The translations under genes and the position numbers were made by a program. A stretch of 64,000 nucleotides of DNA. Origin: Aphrocallistes beatrix (taxonomy: Eukaryota > Porifera > Hexactinellida > Sceptrulophora > Aphrocallistidae). The stretch spans positions 9,149,524 to 9,213,523 of the forward strand of contig OY725488.1 of the NCBI GenBank assembly GCA_963281255.1. Direction: 5' to 3'. Numbering within the stretch: position 1 is the stretch's first letter; every line of letters starts with the position of its first letter. Below, piece by piece: positions 42,972 through 53,110 of this stretch. The notes beneath the pieces were generated by a model, which worked only from the letters and a program-made list of their open reading frames with translations, was not told where the DNA came from and made no database searches.

Positions 42972-44069
42972 ATGGGTGTTATGACTTCAAAGAAAAAAGC
43001 TAAATTTGCACAAGTTAAAGTAGAAATAGATTCTCCATACAAAAATGTCAAACTGGAGGTTTCCCACCACTTCGAGATTTTGATAAACGCCCTGATCAAG
43101 AAGAGAGATGACCTGCTAGCTCAGATTCAGCAGTTTGAAGCAGAATATCTGAGCAAATCTCAGCATAGATCCATTCAGAATGAGTCTGTGTTAGAACCCC
43201 TAAACGGTGTTGCAGCAAATGGAAACGATATAGCATTTACGCATAGTGACACTCACACGCTGTTGAAAGAGATAGCTAAGATGGGGAAAATCACCGAAGT
43301 TAAAGGGTTCTACTCTCAGAAAGTGAAACCGATTAGGAGTTTCGGTAGATACCGTAGTGAGGAGAAGCTATGTAGACCCCGGGGAGTGACGATAGAGAAA
43401 GGGAGCATCTACGTGTCAGACACAGCGAACAGTAGAGTGCAGGTCTTCTCTACTAAGGGGGAGTATCTAACTGAGTTCGGACAACCTCACCTGATGTCCC
43501 CACACGCCATATTAATCCATGACAAGTCTGTATTCGTGACGGATTGGGGCGTGCAAAGAGTTGTCAAGTTCAACTCTGAGGACTTTGCTCTAGCGAGCAG
43601 CAGTAAGGAAAAGCTTGACACTCCGAGGGGATTAGCTAGCGATGAGTTGGGAGAAGTCTATGTCGCGAATAGCAACAAGATTTCTATATTCACACCACAG
43701 CTAGAACTGAAAGGAGAAATGGCCGCGGGAAGGTTGAAGTTTCCACAGGACATAAAGATTGAGAGAGATAAGGTGTACGTAGCAGACAGAGATACACTGA
43801 ATATACATGTGTTCAACATGTCAGGGGGGTTACTGGAAAGTACCATCGAGTTAGAATACGGCTATGAACTTGTGTTCTTTTGCTTGGACAAGTTCTGCAA
43901 TATAATTCTCAGTGACAATGCAGGGAAGTGTATACAAATATTTACAAGCGAAGGCAAGCACCTCCATTCAATTGATATGGACAATGATCCGCCCAGGGGA
44001 ATAGCAATGGATGAAGACAACAATATTGTCTGTGTCAAAGAGAATAGCTTCCAAATCTATACTTATTAG
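42972..44069 (+). CDS. RING-less NHL-repeat beta-propeller protein 1
   Basis: A 365-residue intact frame. Residues 28-62 form a short helical/coiled segment (HHFEILINALIKKRDDLLAQ). From about 115 to the end is a six-bladed NHL propeller with recurring 'P.GV....IYV.D..N.R.QVF...G' units (RPRGVTIEKGSIYVSDTANS, SPHAILIHDKSVFVTD, TPRGLASDELGEVYVA, FPQDIKIERDKVYVAD, FFCLDKFCNIILSDN, PPRGIAMDEDNNIVCV). TRIM-NHL proteins carry RING and B-box domains before this; here neither is present. NHL propellers bind RNA or protein, so an adaptor role is likely but unproven. Shares layout with the gene at 57740 and the pseudogene at 54381. No introns. Confidence 0.85.
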   Translation: MGVMTSKKKAKFAQVKVEIDSPYKNVKLEVSHHFEILINALIKKRDDLLAQIQQFEAEYLSKSQHRSIQNESVLEPLNGVAANGNDIAFTHSDTHTLLKEIAKMGKITEVKGFYSQKVKPIRSFGRYRSEEKLCRPRGVTIEKGSIYVSDTANSRVQVFSTKGEYLTEFGQPHLMSPHAILIHDKSVFVTDWGVQRVVKFNSEDFALASSSKEKLDTPRGLASDELGEVYVANSNKISIFTPQLELKGEMAAGRLKFPQDIKIERDKVYVADRDTLNIHVFNMSGGLLESTIELEYGYELVFFCLDKFCNIILSDNAGKCIQIFTSEGKHLHSIDMDNDPPRGIAMDEDNNIVCVKENSFQIYTY

Positions 44070-44465
44070 TGCCTGCGATCTCTGTGTAATGAATGCTCTT
44101 AATTAATTAGTCTATTGTGTTAACGTTGGTGAGGATAAAGTGCGGATAAATATTTGTTTGTTTTGTTTACATTAGATACATGAAGTAAACACATTAAATT
44201 TTCATTTTCGCACTAGCAATATTATTTGAAGGCGAATCGCCCTGGAGAGCTCGGCCCAAGAGAAGACATTACGGAATATTCATCACATAGAGCATTTGCC
44301 ACCGCAATATTCGTCACATTAAGAATATCGGATTAACTTCGTACCTGTTCGATACCAGGAGAATGCAGGGATTCAGGTAGGGATATGCAGTAGATGCCGG
44401 ATATAAGAACATCCTACTAGAAATCGGTTGACATATACTCCATATGATTTATATACACGTATATA
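44070..44465. other. Intergenic, nothing recognised
   Basis: 3' flank of NHL gene 1. AT-rich apart from a patch at 44230-44270; no gene or repeat end identified. Confidence 0.4.
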
Positions 44466-44637
44466 CAGTTGACTCCGCTTAATAGGGTCACATCGGTCAG
44501 AGGACATTTCGGACCGATTAAGCGGAGAACCCTATTAACCGAAAATATTTTGTATTAGCTTCTATGTGTGAGAGCTATTTCGGTTCTGCCAAAAGTGGCC
44601 AAATTAAGCGGTTGACCCGATTAAACAGAGTCAACTG
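44466..44637. mobile_element. pogo/Tigger-like MITE, 172 bp
   Basis: CAGTTGACTCCGCTTAATAG to AGAGTCAACTG, TA on both sides (44464-44465, 44638-44639). Same length as the copy at 28232. Confidence 0.8.
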
Positions 44638-45114
44638 TATATACGTATATATATATATATGTGTAACAAATTGATTGAAGAAACTGCCAGGCGCAGAAAG
44701 CTGATTTTTGGCATGTAGGAGTCTTTTGGCTATGGCTCCACTAAGTTCTGAGTTCAGACGAAAATGTCGACTCATCATGGAATTATGACGTCATTGTCAC
44801 CTTTTTATAATTAGAAATTTCAGTTTTTCGCCTATAACTCAGCCATTTTAGGTGATAGAAGGCTGAAATTTTAATAGAATCTGTATCTTAATATACCTCA
44901 CATATAATACAACTATCATCAAAAAATGATGACTCATCACTCTGTCATGACGTAATCATTACCCATCAAAATTTTAAAATTGTCAAATTTGGTGATTTTT
45001 CGTGCGATATCGATTATAACAGTAGGGCAGACGTATTTAGGGGTGTTATCTACCCTACAATTAATCAATGTGACTTCAGGCGCCATGCAATGCAATGCAA
45101 GCGAAGCGCGTTTG
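44638..45114 (+). mobile_element. Helitron, 5'-truncated copy
   Basis: Same family as 14781-15321 but in plus orientation: 'gaagaaactgccaggcgcagaaagctg' core, then the end GCGAAGCGCGTTTG. The 5' TCCTTACT terminus is missing, replaced by the adjoining MITE and TA repeats. It ends 23 bp from the stop codon of the UBE2Q-like gene. Confidence 0.65.
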
Positions 45115-45137
45115 GTTAAGATTAAACTAATAGACAT

Positions 45138-46094
45138 TCATAAGAAAAATAAGAAGATACTTAAACTAAACCATGAAAAGAAAAGTATGAGTATTAACCT
45201 TTGGTAGGAAAGATTGGGTAGAAATCTTGGAAAGGAAGGATTGGGTTGAAATCTTGGAAAGGAAAGATTGGGTTGAAATCTTGGAAAGGAAATATTGGGT
45301 AGAAATCGTGGAAAGGAAGGATTGGGTAGAAATCTTGGGGAAGAAGGATTGGATTGCAATTTTGGAAAAGAGCTCCTATCTACGCTGAAGTCATCTAACA
45401 CTACATTCCAATATAGATCCATTAGACCCAGGATTGAGTCGTGCATGAACTTGGCTCTTTCGAAGGAATAACCATCTACTGCGTCAGTGCCAGTATCAAC
45501 TCGAGCATTTCCATCCACCATGGATTGGGCCAGCTGGAAAAACAGCTGAAGCAGTTCGATCGCAGGGGAGTAGGTTTGTGTGCTGCACAGAATTTCACAC
45601 TTCTTGGGCAACAGAACATCTAGGAAGATAGCACCTCCGAGGATCACATGTCCCGCTTGGATGGCTGGAGATACAACTCGGAGAAAAGGGGGAACGACAG
45701 GGTACTCGGGTGGGAACTTTAGCTCAATAGTCACGTTCTTATTGCTCGGATAATGCATGGCTAGTTCCCTATTCAGATGACAAGGTTCTGGGAATTCCTT
45801 GATCTTCAGATGCCATATATGGATGTCGTTGTCTATCAGTCTCAAGTGATAGGAGCTCGTGGCTGTATTCACTAATTCAGATTGGTATATTTTCTCTAAC
45901 TCAACAAAGAGTCGATTTTCACATAATTGATTGATAGAGATGTCTCTAGCTGTGTCAGAATCCATCCCGAATCCACTCAACACATCTACCTTTTCAACCA
46001 AGTTGGCATTGCTATCAGAATCGTAATTTATTAATGGATCGAAGCAAGTAGTGTCTTCATTATCAGAGTAGTTTTCATCATCACTACTGTCCAT
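45138..46094 (-). CDS. UBE2Q-like pseudo-E2 protein 1, with repeat tail
   Basis: A 318-residue frame. The acidic N-terminus (DSSDDENYSDNED) is followed by a UBE2Q-type ubiquitin-conjugating fold at about 60-205: LFVELEKIYQSEL, YHLRLIDNDIHIWHLKI, KFPPEYPVVPPFLRVVSP, HVILGGAIFLDVLL, YSPAIELLQLFFQLAQSMVDGNARV. In active UBE2Q enzymes the equivalent of GGAIF157L is GGAxC, so the catalytic cysteine position is Phe and thioester chemistry is not expected. Residues ~248-293 are 9-residue repeats (NPSFPRFLP) encoded by a 27-bp minisatellite, followed by a hydrophobic ~20-residue C-terminus that could insert in a membrane. No introns. A non-catalytic, UEV-like scaffold is inference. Confidence 0.75.
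   Translation of the reverse strand: MDSSDDENYSDNEDTTCFDPLINYDSDSNANLVEKVDVLSGFGMDSDTARDISINQLCENRLFVELEKIYQSELVNTATSSYHLRLIDNDIHIWHLKIKEFPEPCHLNRELAMHYPSNKNVTIELKFPPEYPVVPPFLRVVSPAIQAGHVILGGAIFLDVLLPKKCEILCSTQTYSPAIELLQLFFQLAQSMVDGNARVDTGTDAVDGYSFERAKFMHDSILGLMDLYWNVVLDDFSVDRSSFPKLQSNPSSPRFLPNPSFPRFLPNISFPRFQPNLSFPRFQPNPSFPRFLPNLSYQRLILILFFSWFSLSIFLFFL
45208..45371. repeat. 27-bp coding minisatellite, about six units
   Basis: Unit 'aaggattgggtagaaatcttggaaagg' as read on plus, each shifted by 27 bp, with 1-4 differences between units. Encodes the repeat tail of the UBE2Q-like protein 1. The paralogue at 48272 has a single unit. Confidence 0.85.
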
Positions 46095-46276
46095 AACTAT
46101 CGTTACTTGCTATGGCAGGATGGAGTATATTGGTTCTATAGCTATATCAATCCTATATATATACTTGATGCTCATAGAATATGATGTAAATAATATTATG
46201 CAACATTGTGCCATTATACTAATTGGTAAAAAGACCTCACAATATTATTATGCTTAGTTTCAAGAAATTTAGTTAT

Positions 46277-47341
46277 GCCATAGCCTACTCTAATAATGCC
46301 TCACAGTAGGCATGAAAATTATAGACTAGGGATGAAGTAGTAGCCGAATGGATTAATACACGATTAGCCTAAAATCGTTAACCATGCAGAATAGGCATTA
46401 AGAATGTATTACCAGCATATATAAACATGGTATCAAAGTACATATATCCGTTGGAAAAATTTCGATTAGTCATCATGTCATTGCGCAACAGGTCATTCTA
46501 AAAATAATTTTAGCGATTTTCTAAGCTGTTTTAATCCTATTTCTAAATGGTATTAAGGTGTGATTTTTGTGCAGAACCAAGATTAGTACGAATTGATTTG
46601 AAAAATTTAGAATTTTTCAATGGAATATTGCTACATTCCTGCTTTGCTATGGTAAAGCATTTTGATCAGTTTGAGCCATACCCTGCAAACTGTAAGAACT
46701 AGGTCTTCAAATTTGATTGTGTTTGATAGGCAATGGACTACTTCCTATTAGGTGATAATACAACTTGAACTTCTAAATTCAACGAGTTTTGAGTTATGGG
46801 TTGATTTTAAGAATGTGACCAAAACACTAAATTGTCGCATAACTCTATAGTCTGTGAATTTAGAAGTATAAATTGTATTATTACCTAATAGGAAGTAGCC
46901 AATTGCCTATCAAATACGATCAAATTTGAAGACCTAGTTCTTACAGTTTGCACGAAATTGCCCAAACTGACCGAAATGTTTACCATAGCAACGTAGGAAT
47001 GTAACAACATTCCATAGAAAAATTCTAAATTTTTCAGATCAACTCGTACTAATCTTAGTTCTACACAAAAACTATACCTTAATAACATTTAGAAGTAGGC
47101 TTAAAACAGCTTAGAAAATTGCCAATATCGTGCTTAAAATGACCTGTTGCGCAATGATATGATGACCAATCGAAATTTTGACGACGGATATATGTACTCT
47201 GATGTCATGTTTATATATGCTGGTAATACATTCTTAATGCCTATCCTGGTTAACGATTTTAGGCTAATTGTGTATTAATCCATTCGGTTATTACCGCATC
47301 CTTGGTTATTTTACTGTGAGGCATTATTAGAGTAGGCTATG
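46277..47341. mobile_element. 1.06-kb palindromic element
   Basis: Arms of about 500 bp run from CATAGCCTACTCTAATAATG (left) to its inverse (right), centred near 46808. The flanks share TTAT, but a target duplication is unclear. Not similar to the palindrome at 12871 beyond its form, although both carry 'atgtcat..tgcgcaa' arm segments. No gene. Confidence 0.7.
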
Positions 47342-47403
47342 GTTATACAATGTATTAGTTAAGTCAGGGATAATTTATAGATTTCTACTACCACTGAGGG
47401 TAA

Positions 47404-47460
47404 TATCCTTACTATTAAAACGCGATTAATATGTATATATATGTGTGTATATAAATTTTA
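47404..47460 (+). mobile_element. Helitron-type 5' terminus
   Basis: TCCTTACTATTAAAACGCG followed by TA-rich sequence, identical over 16 bases to the 5' end of the Helitron at 14781-15321 (minus strand). No matching 3' end found nearby. Confidence 0.5.
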
Positions 47461-47995
47461 GAGTGTGTCGAAAAATTCAAAAGTTTGAATCTTTAGATGA
47501 TTACCCTTCAAATAGTTTACTTTGATCACCAAGTGTTCACCATAGAAAATTGAAGCAATTTGGAGATGATTTAGTGGCTGCGCAAGGTAGCCTTCTCCAA
47601 GTGGAAATAGTGGGATTTTTCCGGGTTGGGGATAAAATCGCAAAAAGTGTACTTCTGATACAAACAATGGATCTAACAACTTTATATTGTGATATTTGGG
47701 TATGGTTTAATATCAGCTAATAATACATTTTGATGGGCTAAAATCTACCGGTTCGGAGATATTGGTGAAACCAGTTGAGGCCATTAATAATTGCAAGTAC
47801 GAAGGCTGGTCATCAATATATGCAAAAGACCTGTAATGAAAATTCGCGATGCCCTCCATATCCATATGTTTTTTCAATATAGTTAGCTATCTCTGTGCAA
47901 ATTTTCATGCTTGTAACAAAAAATGAAGAATTTTATAGCTCAACCACCCTACCATCATGGGAGATGATAGATTATAATTAAATTTAGAAATAAAA
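47461..47995. other. Intergenic, nothing recognised
   Basis: No ATG-initiated frame of note, no repeat ends identified. Confidence 0.35.
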
Positions 47996-48172
47996 TATCG
48001 AATATTTTGTCCGAAATGCCAACTTTTGTACCAGCGAATTATTTGATAGGGAAATCGCCCGTACGGCGGCTGAGGCGAACACCTTGTTCCGCCTCAGCCG
48101 CACTAGGAGCGACTTTCCCATTTAAATAATTCGTTGGTACAAAAGTTGACATTGCGGACAAAATATCATTCA
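47996..48172. repeat. 177-bp hairpin, ~80-bp arms
   Basis: ATTTTGTCCG..GCCAACTTTTGTACC at left pairs with GGTACAAAAGTTGAC..CGGACAAAAT at right, meeting at the loop in GCGGCTGAGGCG-AAC..GTT-CCGCCTCAGCCGC. A strong foldback; probably a MITE. Confidence 0.75.
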
Positions 48173-48271
48173 AGATTAAACTTAGTGAATTTAATTTAGA
48201 TAGCAGTAGAACCAAATACAAACAAATACAAAATTGAATTCTGGAAAGAAAACAATTACATTGCAAATCAT

Positions 48272-49057
48272 CTAATTTGTGCAGGAAGGATTGAGTTGTA
48301 ATTTTGGAAAAGAACTCCTATCTACGCGGAAGTCATCAAACACTGCATTCCAATCTAGATCCATTAGACCCAGGATTGAGTCATGCATGAACTTGGCTCT
48401 TTCGAAGGAATAACCATCGACTGCGTCAGTGCCAGTATCAACTCGAGCATTTCCATCCACCATGGATTGGGCCAGCTGGAAAAACAGCTGAAGCAGTTCT
48501 ATCGCAGGGGAGTAGGTTTGTGTGCTGCACAGAATTTCACATTTCTTGGGCAACAGAACATCTAGGAAGATAGCACCTCCGAGGATCACATGTCCCGCTT
48601 GGATGGCTGGAGATACAACTCGGAGAAAAGGGGGAACGACAGGGTACTCGGGTGGGAACTTTAGCTCAATAGTCACGTTCTCATTGCTCGGATAATGCAT
48701 GGCTAGTTCCCTATTCAGATGACAAGGTTCTGGGAATTCATTGATCTTCAGATGCCATATATGGATGTCGTTGTCTATCAGTCTCAAGTGATAGGAGCTC
48801 GTGGCTGTATTCACTAATTCAGATTGGTATATTTTCTCTAACTCAACAAAGAGTCGATTTTCACATAATAGATTGATAGAGATGTCTCTAGCTGTGATAG
48901 GATTCATCCCGAATCCACTCAACACATTCACCTTATTAACCAAGTTGGCGTTGCTCCGCTGGTCTTCATCATTGCTATCAGAATCGTCTTCTATGGATTG
49001 ATCTAAATACGAAGTGTCTTCATCATCAGAGTAATTTTCATTGTCACGACTGTCCAT
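48272..49057 (-). CDS. UBE2Q-like pseudo-E2 protein 2
   Basis: A 261-residue frame, a close paralogue of the gene at 45138 (near identical from residue ~60 to 225). Same acidic N-terminus with a 13-residue insertion (NDEDQRS region), same E2 fold and the same Phe in place of the catalytic cysteine (GGAIFLDVLL). It stops soon after the fold (PKLQLNPSCTN), without repeat expansion or hydrophobic tail. The 5' flank is also duplicated, including a TATATATA stretch about 60-70 bp upstream of the ATG. No introns. Soluble cytosolic or nuclear protein by inference. Confidence 0.75.
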   Translation of the reverse strand: MDSRDNENYSDDEDTSYLDQSIEDDSDSNDEDQRSNANLVNKVNVLSGFGMNPITARDISINLLCENRLFVELEKIYQSELVNTATSSYHLRLIDNDIHIWHLKINEFPEPCHLNRELAMHYPSNENVTIELKFPPEYPVVPPFLRVVSPAIQAGHVILGGAIFLDVLLPKKCEILCSTQTYSPAIELLQLFFQLAQSMVDGNARVDTGTDAVDGYSFERAKFMHDSILGLMDLDWNAVFDDFRVDRSSFPKLQLNPSCTN

Positions 49058-49376
49058 AACTATCTTTATTTGCTATTGCAGGATGGGTATACTGGTCCTA
49101 TAGCTAGATCAATCATATATATACTCAATGTTTATAAATATGATGTAAATAATATTATGTAGCATTATGCCATAAACCTAATTGTGAAAATGACACACAT
49201 GTGATCATAGAAAGTATATCATATATCGAATAGAACGTTTATAGTCTAGAAATTAGTTATACTAAGGATAAGTCAATGCAAGTCTAATTTTTGTAACAAT
49301 CATAGATTTCTATAACTCAACATGAGCATGTTAAAGATACCTAGAAATCACCAAATTTTCCAAAACTAAACCAGAC

Positions 49377-50144
49377 ATCTTATATATTAAAACTCTAGGA
49401 TTTTTTGTTTGTTTGTCCGAATTGATTGAAGAATTGGCAAGTCGTAGAGATACGAAAATTGGCATGTAGGTGTCAAATGATGAATCTAGGATTAAGTTCG
49501 AAGATCTAAGCGAAATCTTCACACCTCGCCGAGATAGGCGACAAAATGTGCTGACCAATCAAATTCGATTATTTTATAATGCAAATACATTGGATTAAAA
49601 TAGTAGTGACTTATGCATACAATCAAAAGAACTATTTGTGATTGAAATTCATTGGTTTATGTGAGAACCAATCAATTATCAGCCTTTTATAATGCCATTT
49701 ACACGATTCTATTTCATATAAATGATTGAATACTGCTATTTTGAGTCTATAATTTGATTGTTAACAACAATTAAAGTGTGTTATATGCTACGCCATTGCT
49801 ACGATCAATCAATTCGATCATAAAATAACTTTTAACGACATGGACTGGAATTGATTATTTAATTATAATAATCTTTAGCAATGTGAACTTTGTGTATTCA
49901 AATTGAGCTTACATTCAGGATTAGTTGACTTAATACGAAGTAAATTATATTTATCACGAAACAATATTTCTGCTACAGTTCTGATTTCATTAATGTAACC
50001 GTAGACAAATGACAATCCAGCGTACTTAGCATAAAACATGAAAGCGACGTATTGTTTCTCTAATATCCCCAAGCGCCCACTGGGTAAATCTGCAGACACA
50101 CAGTGTCTGCAAGCCGCGCAGCGCAAGCAAGCGAAGCGCGCTTG
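49377..50144 (+). mobile_element. Helitron-family composite
   Basis: Starts near 'atattaaaactctagg' and the 'tgtccgaattgattgaag' core, includes the dispersed repeat 49522-49866, and ends GCGAAGCGCGCTTG followed by T, the same terminal hairpin as at 14781. The start is approximate and the interior may be two elements. Confidence 0.5.
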
Positions 50145-50574
50145 TGGCGATTCAAAATATCATTGCATATAGTGTTAAATACGTTGAAGTTAAGCAATGA
50201 TCTAAGGTTTCAAACACTCGTAATTAGTGCATATGCCATCGTAGCCTAGGTAATTATAAGGATATCTTGGGATTTGAAAGTAGAAAAATTACCTAAATTG
50301 AAGTAGGATTTTAAGTATTTAGAGCCGTATTCTGCACCTAAAATACTCCATGGGTTCCTGGGTAAAATACAATGGTATCAAAGTATACATATCCGTTTCC
50401 AAAAATTGATTAGTCGTCTTATGATTGCTCAATAGGACATATTTAGGACAAATTTCACGATTTTCTGACCTGTTTTAAGTCATTTAAGCGTAGTTCATAG
50501 ATGATTCTCAGGTATACTCAAGCAGTAGTAATTTTGAATATTGTACTTATCCAACTTGAATTAAATAACGAGAT

Positions 50575-50712
50575 CTTATCCACCTTATTTGATTGGTTGG
50601 CATTGCACAGCTGATCTTCATTGCTATAAGAATCGTATCTAATTTATGTCTGTAAATATGCATTGTCTTCAACATCCGAGTAGTTTTCATTCCATTCACC
50701 ATGACTGTCCAT
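50575..50712 (-). pseudogene. UBE2Q-like pseudogene fragment 3
   Basis: From ATG 50712 the frame reads MDSHGEWNENYSDVEDNAYL, then a TAA stop, then YSNEDQLCNANQSNKVDKIS in frame. This matches only the acidic N-terminal part of the two full genes. The E2 fold is missing. Confidence 0.75.
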
Positions 50713-52486
50713 AACTACTGTTGTAACTCTATAGAAAAGTTGAATCCGCTTTATAAACTATAGACTGAAATTTCCATGGATTCATTATTTTGGATATATT
50801 TGCATATTCCCTTGTTAAATAATCAAAACAAGATATTTTGATTCGTTTGGGGTTTCAGTCATAGATAATATGATCACAAATCCAACAAAAAAAACAACTT
50901 TTTATATACAAATATATTGGACCTAAGTACATATCTGTTTCAAATGTTACAATAATAATTTATCATTTTTATTGCTAGAGATTTGTTAGTAAGGGATCGG
51001 AAGATACTCCATCTAATCTCTAAAATGGGGGTATGATTGCATGGAGAATGTACACCTGGATTCGCACCCATGATATCAGTCCTATATACGTACAGTCCAT
51101 TTCCGAAAACCGGGGCTCCCTTAAACCTGGCCGCATTTTGGGAATTTGTTTTCCTTTATATAAATATGTGTTGTAAACAAAGGTTAACGAATAATTTCTC
51201 AAATGGATTCGAAAATATAATCTTCGAAATCTACAGCACTAAAACCCTCATGTAAACCGTTGGAAGCTAGTCTCTAGCCTATTTTTGTAATTAGTTTACT
51301 TTATGCATATATTGCAAACAAAAGTAAACAAATTGATCATCAAATTTACTCGAAAATATGATATTCGAAATCTACACCCCTGAAAACCCCATGTCAACCG
51401 TTGGAAGCTAGTCTCTATCCTATTTTTTTGCAGAGGTGTGAAAATTTCGCTTAGAACTTAGAACTTAATCGTAGTCATATCATTTGACACCTACATGTCA
51501 ATTTTCACATCTCTATGACTTCCCAATTCTTCGATCAATTCGGACAAAAAAAAAAGCCCGTCTGTGGGGGGCTTTTCTTACATCAATTGAAGTTTGTATG
51601 ATTAAAATTGTGGATGTAAATTTTGGCTGTGTCATCATCATAGGCTTCGTAACCCACCCGGTTACCCGGCAATGGCCGGGCGGCCCAGAGTGGATGCCGG
51701 GTACTACCCGGTCTAATGTCGGATGCTACCGCTAAAAAGACAGGGGTACTACCCGGTAAAAAGCTTAGTGCTATTATGTACTGGTAATTGACTGTTACTA
51801 ATTCCTCATGTAGATCAAGGGTTCACGGCCCATTTGGCTGACGGTGACGCTGGATCAGCTGAATATACGGTCCGATTAACTGACTGAACGGCCCTGGATT
51901 ATTGTGGCCGGGCAGTCCAAGGGTAGGAAATAAAGTTTACGACGCCTATGGTCATCGTGATGACGTCAGCATAATTAATTAAGATAATTTTGTTGGGACA
52001 TCTATATTGAAAACTTTATTGAACAATTGTTTATCTCAAACTATTAAAATTTGAGCTCTAATAGGCATTTGTCATTAAAATTAAGCGATGATGTCGCGAC
52101 AAATTTTAACCGCAATTTGCTCAGAGGTCCTATGTCCGATGGATCTATGAATGAAATATGTTTTAGAGGGCCTCATATTTCACCAGTGTTACTAATCTCA
52201 AGTTTCTAGCTCTTCTAGTTTTTGTGCAATAAGCAAAATAATGAAATCACAAAATGCTACGTAATGATGAAGATTTAGCATATATTGAAAATCGTATTAG
52301 TAAGTGCACATCTACATATATGTCCGCAGCTTCACAAAAGATTTCAGGGAGATATCTTTTAAACTCTGGTCTGTGCACCGCTTACGGCCGGCCGGACCTA
52401 CACCAGCACTCATTTAGTACTGTGCTACTATATGCATTTTAATATATAAGATAGATTGACACTTCTATTTGAATAAAAATATTTAG
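50713..52486. other. Intergenic stretch upstream of the TRAF-like exon
   Basis: No convincing exon, in particular no RING domain seen. It contains diverged copies of the repeats at 3120-3470 (51220-51430) and 3660-3800 (51430-51550), a CCCGG/CCGGG-rich patch (51655-51770) and an inverse piece of the GGCCGGCCGG repeat (52320-52430). Confidence 0.4.
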
Positions 52487-53110
52487 GTTAATTGTCCATT
52501 GAAGAACAGAGGCTGTGATTGGACAAATGAAGTGAGTGAGCTACTCCATCATCTGGAAGAGTGCGAGTTATTTCCTGTGGCGTGTCCTCTGGGATGTAGA
52601 GATGAGAAAGGAGAAGTGAGCAGAGTGGAGAGAAGGAGAGTAGAGTCACACAGGACATTTTGTCCCATGAGAACTGTCAAGTGTGAATACTGTAGTAATG
52701 GTGTGAAAGCATGTGGCATTCTATATTGGATTATACAAGTTTCAAGGTTCTATATTGGATTATACAAGTTTCAAGGATGTGTGAAATGGAATGAAACAGA
52801 ATATTATCTCGGCATATTTCTTCACATCATTAAAGGGGAATGGGATGACAAACTCAAATGGCCTATCAAGTACAGATACTCCATAGCACTTGTCAATCAA
52901 CTTGATGCTAAAAATAACTACGAAATCAATGATGAAATTACAGATGAAACTTTAGAGAAATTTTCTGTGTGCTTTCGTAAACCAATTACTGAGGGGAATG
53001 ATGGTTTTGGTCCCTTTGATTTTATTTCACATGCTGATCTATTAGAGGAGTATTCTCGAAACGACGAAATCACTCTCAACATTTCAGTCGAACTAATCCT
53101 TAATACATAG
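52487..53110 (+). CDS. TRAF-like exon: zinc fingers and C-terminal half of a MATH domain (partial)
   Basis: No ATG: the frame opens right after an AG acceptor (atatttag), giving VNCPLKNRGCDWTNEVSELL..LEEC..VACPLGC..VESHRTFCPMRTVKCEYC, two TRAF-type zinc fingers. This is followed, about 30 residues later, by the second half of a MATH/TRAF-C domain (GIFLHIIKGEWDDKLKWP.., ALVNQLDAKNNYE, GFGPFDFISHADLLEEY). The coiled coil and first MATH strands are missing. In their place is a 27-bp direct duplication (LYWIIQVSRFYIGLYKFQ). TRAFs couple TNF/TLR-type receptors to signalling. Probably an exon of a degraded or truncated TRAF; an upstream RING exon was not found. Confidence 0.6.
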   Translation, partial: VNCPLKNRGCDWTNEVSELLHHLEECELFPVACPLGCRDEKGEVSRVERRRVESHRTFCPMRTVKCEYCSNGVKACGILYWIIQVSRFYIGLYKFQGCVKWNETEYYLGIFLHIIKGEWDDKLKWPIKYRYSIALVNQLDAKNNYEINDEITDETLEKFSVCFRKPITEGNDGFGPFDFISHADLLEEYSRNDEITLNISVELILNT

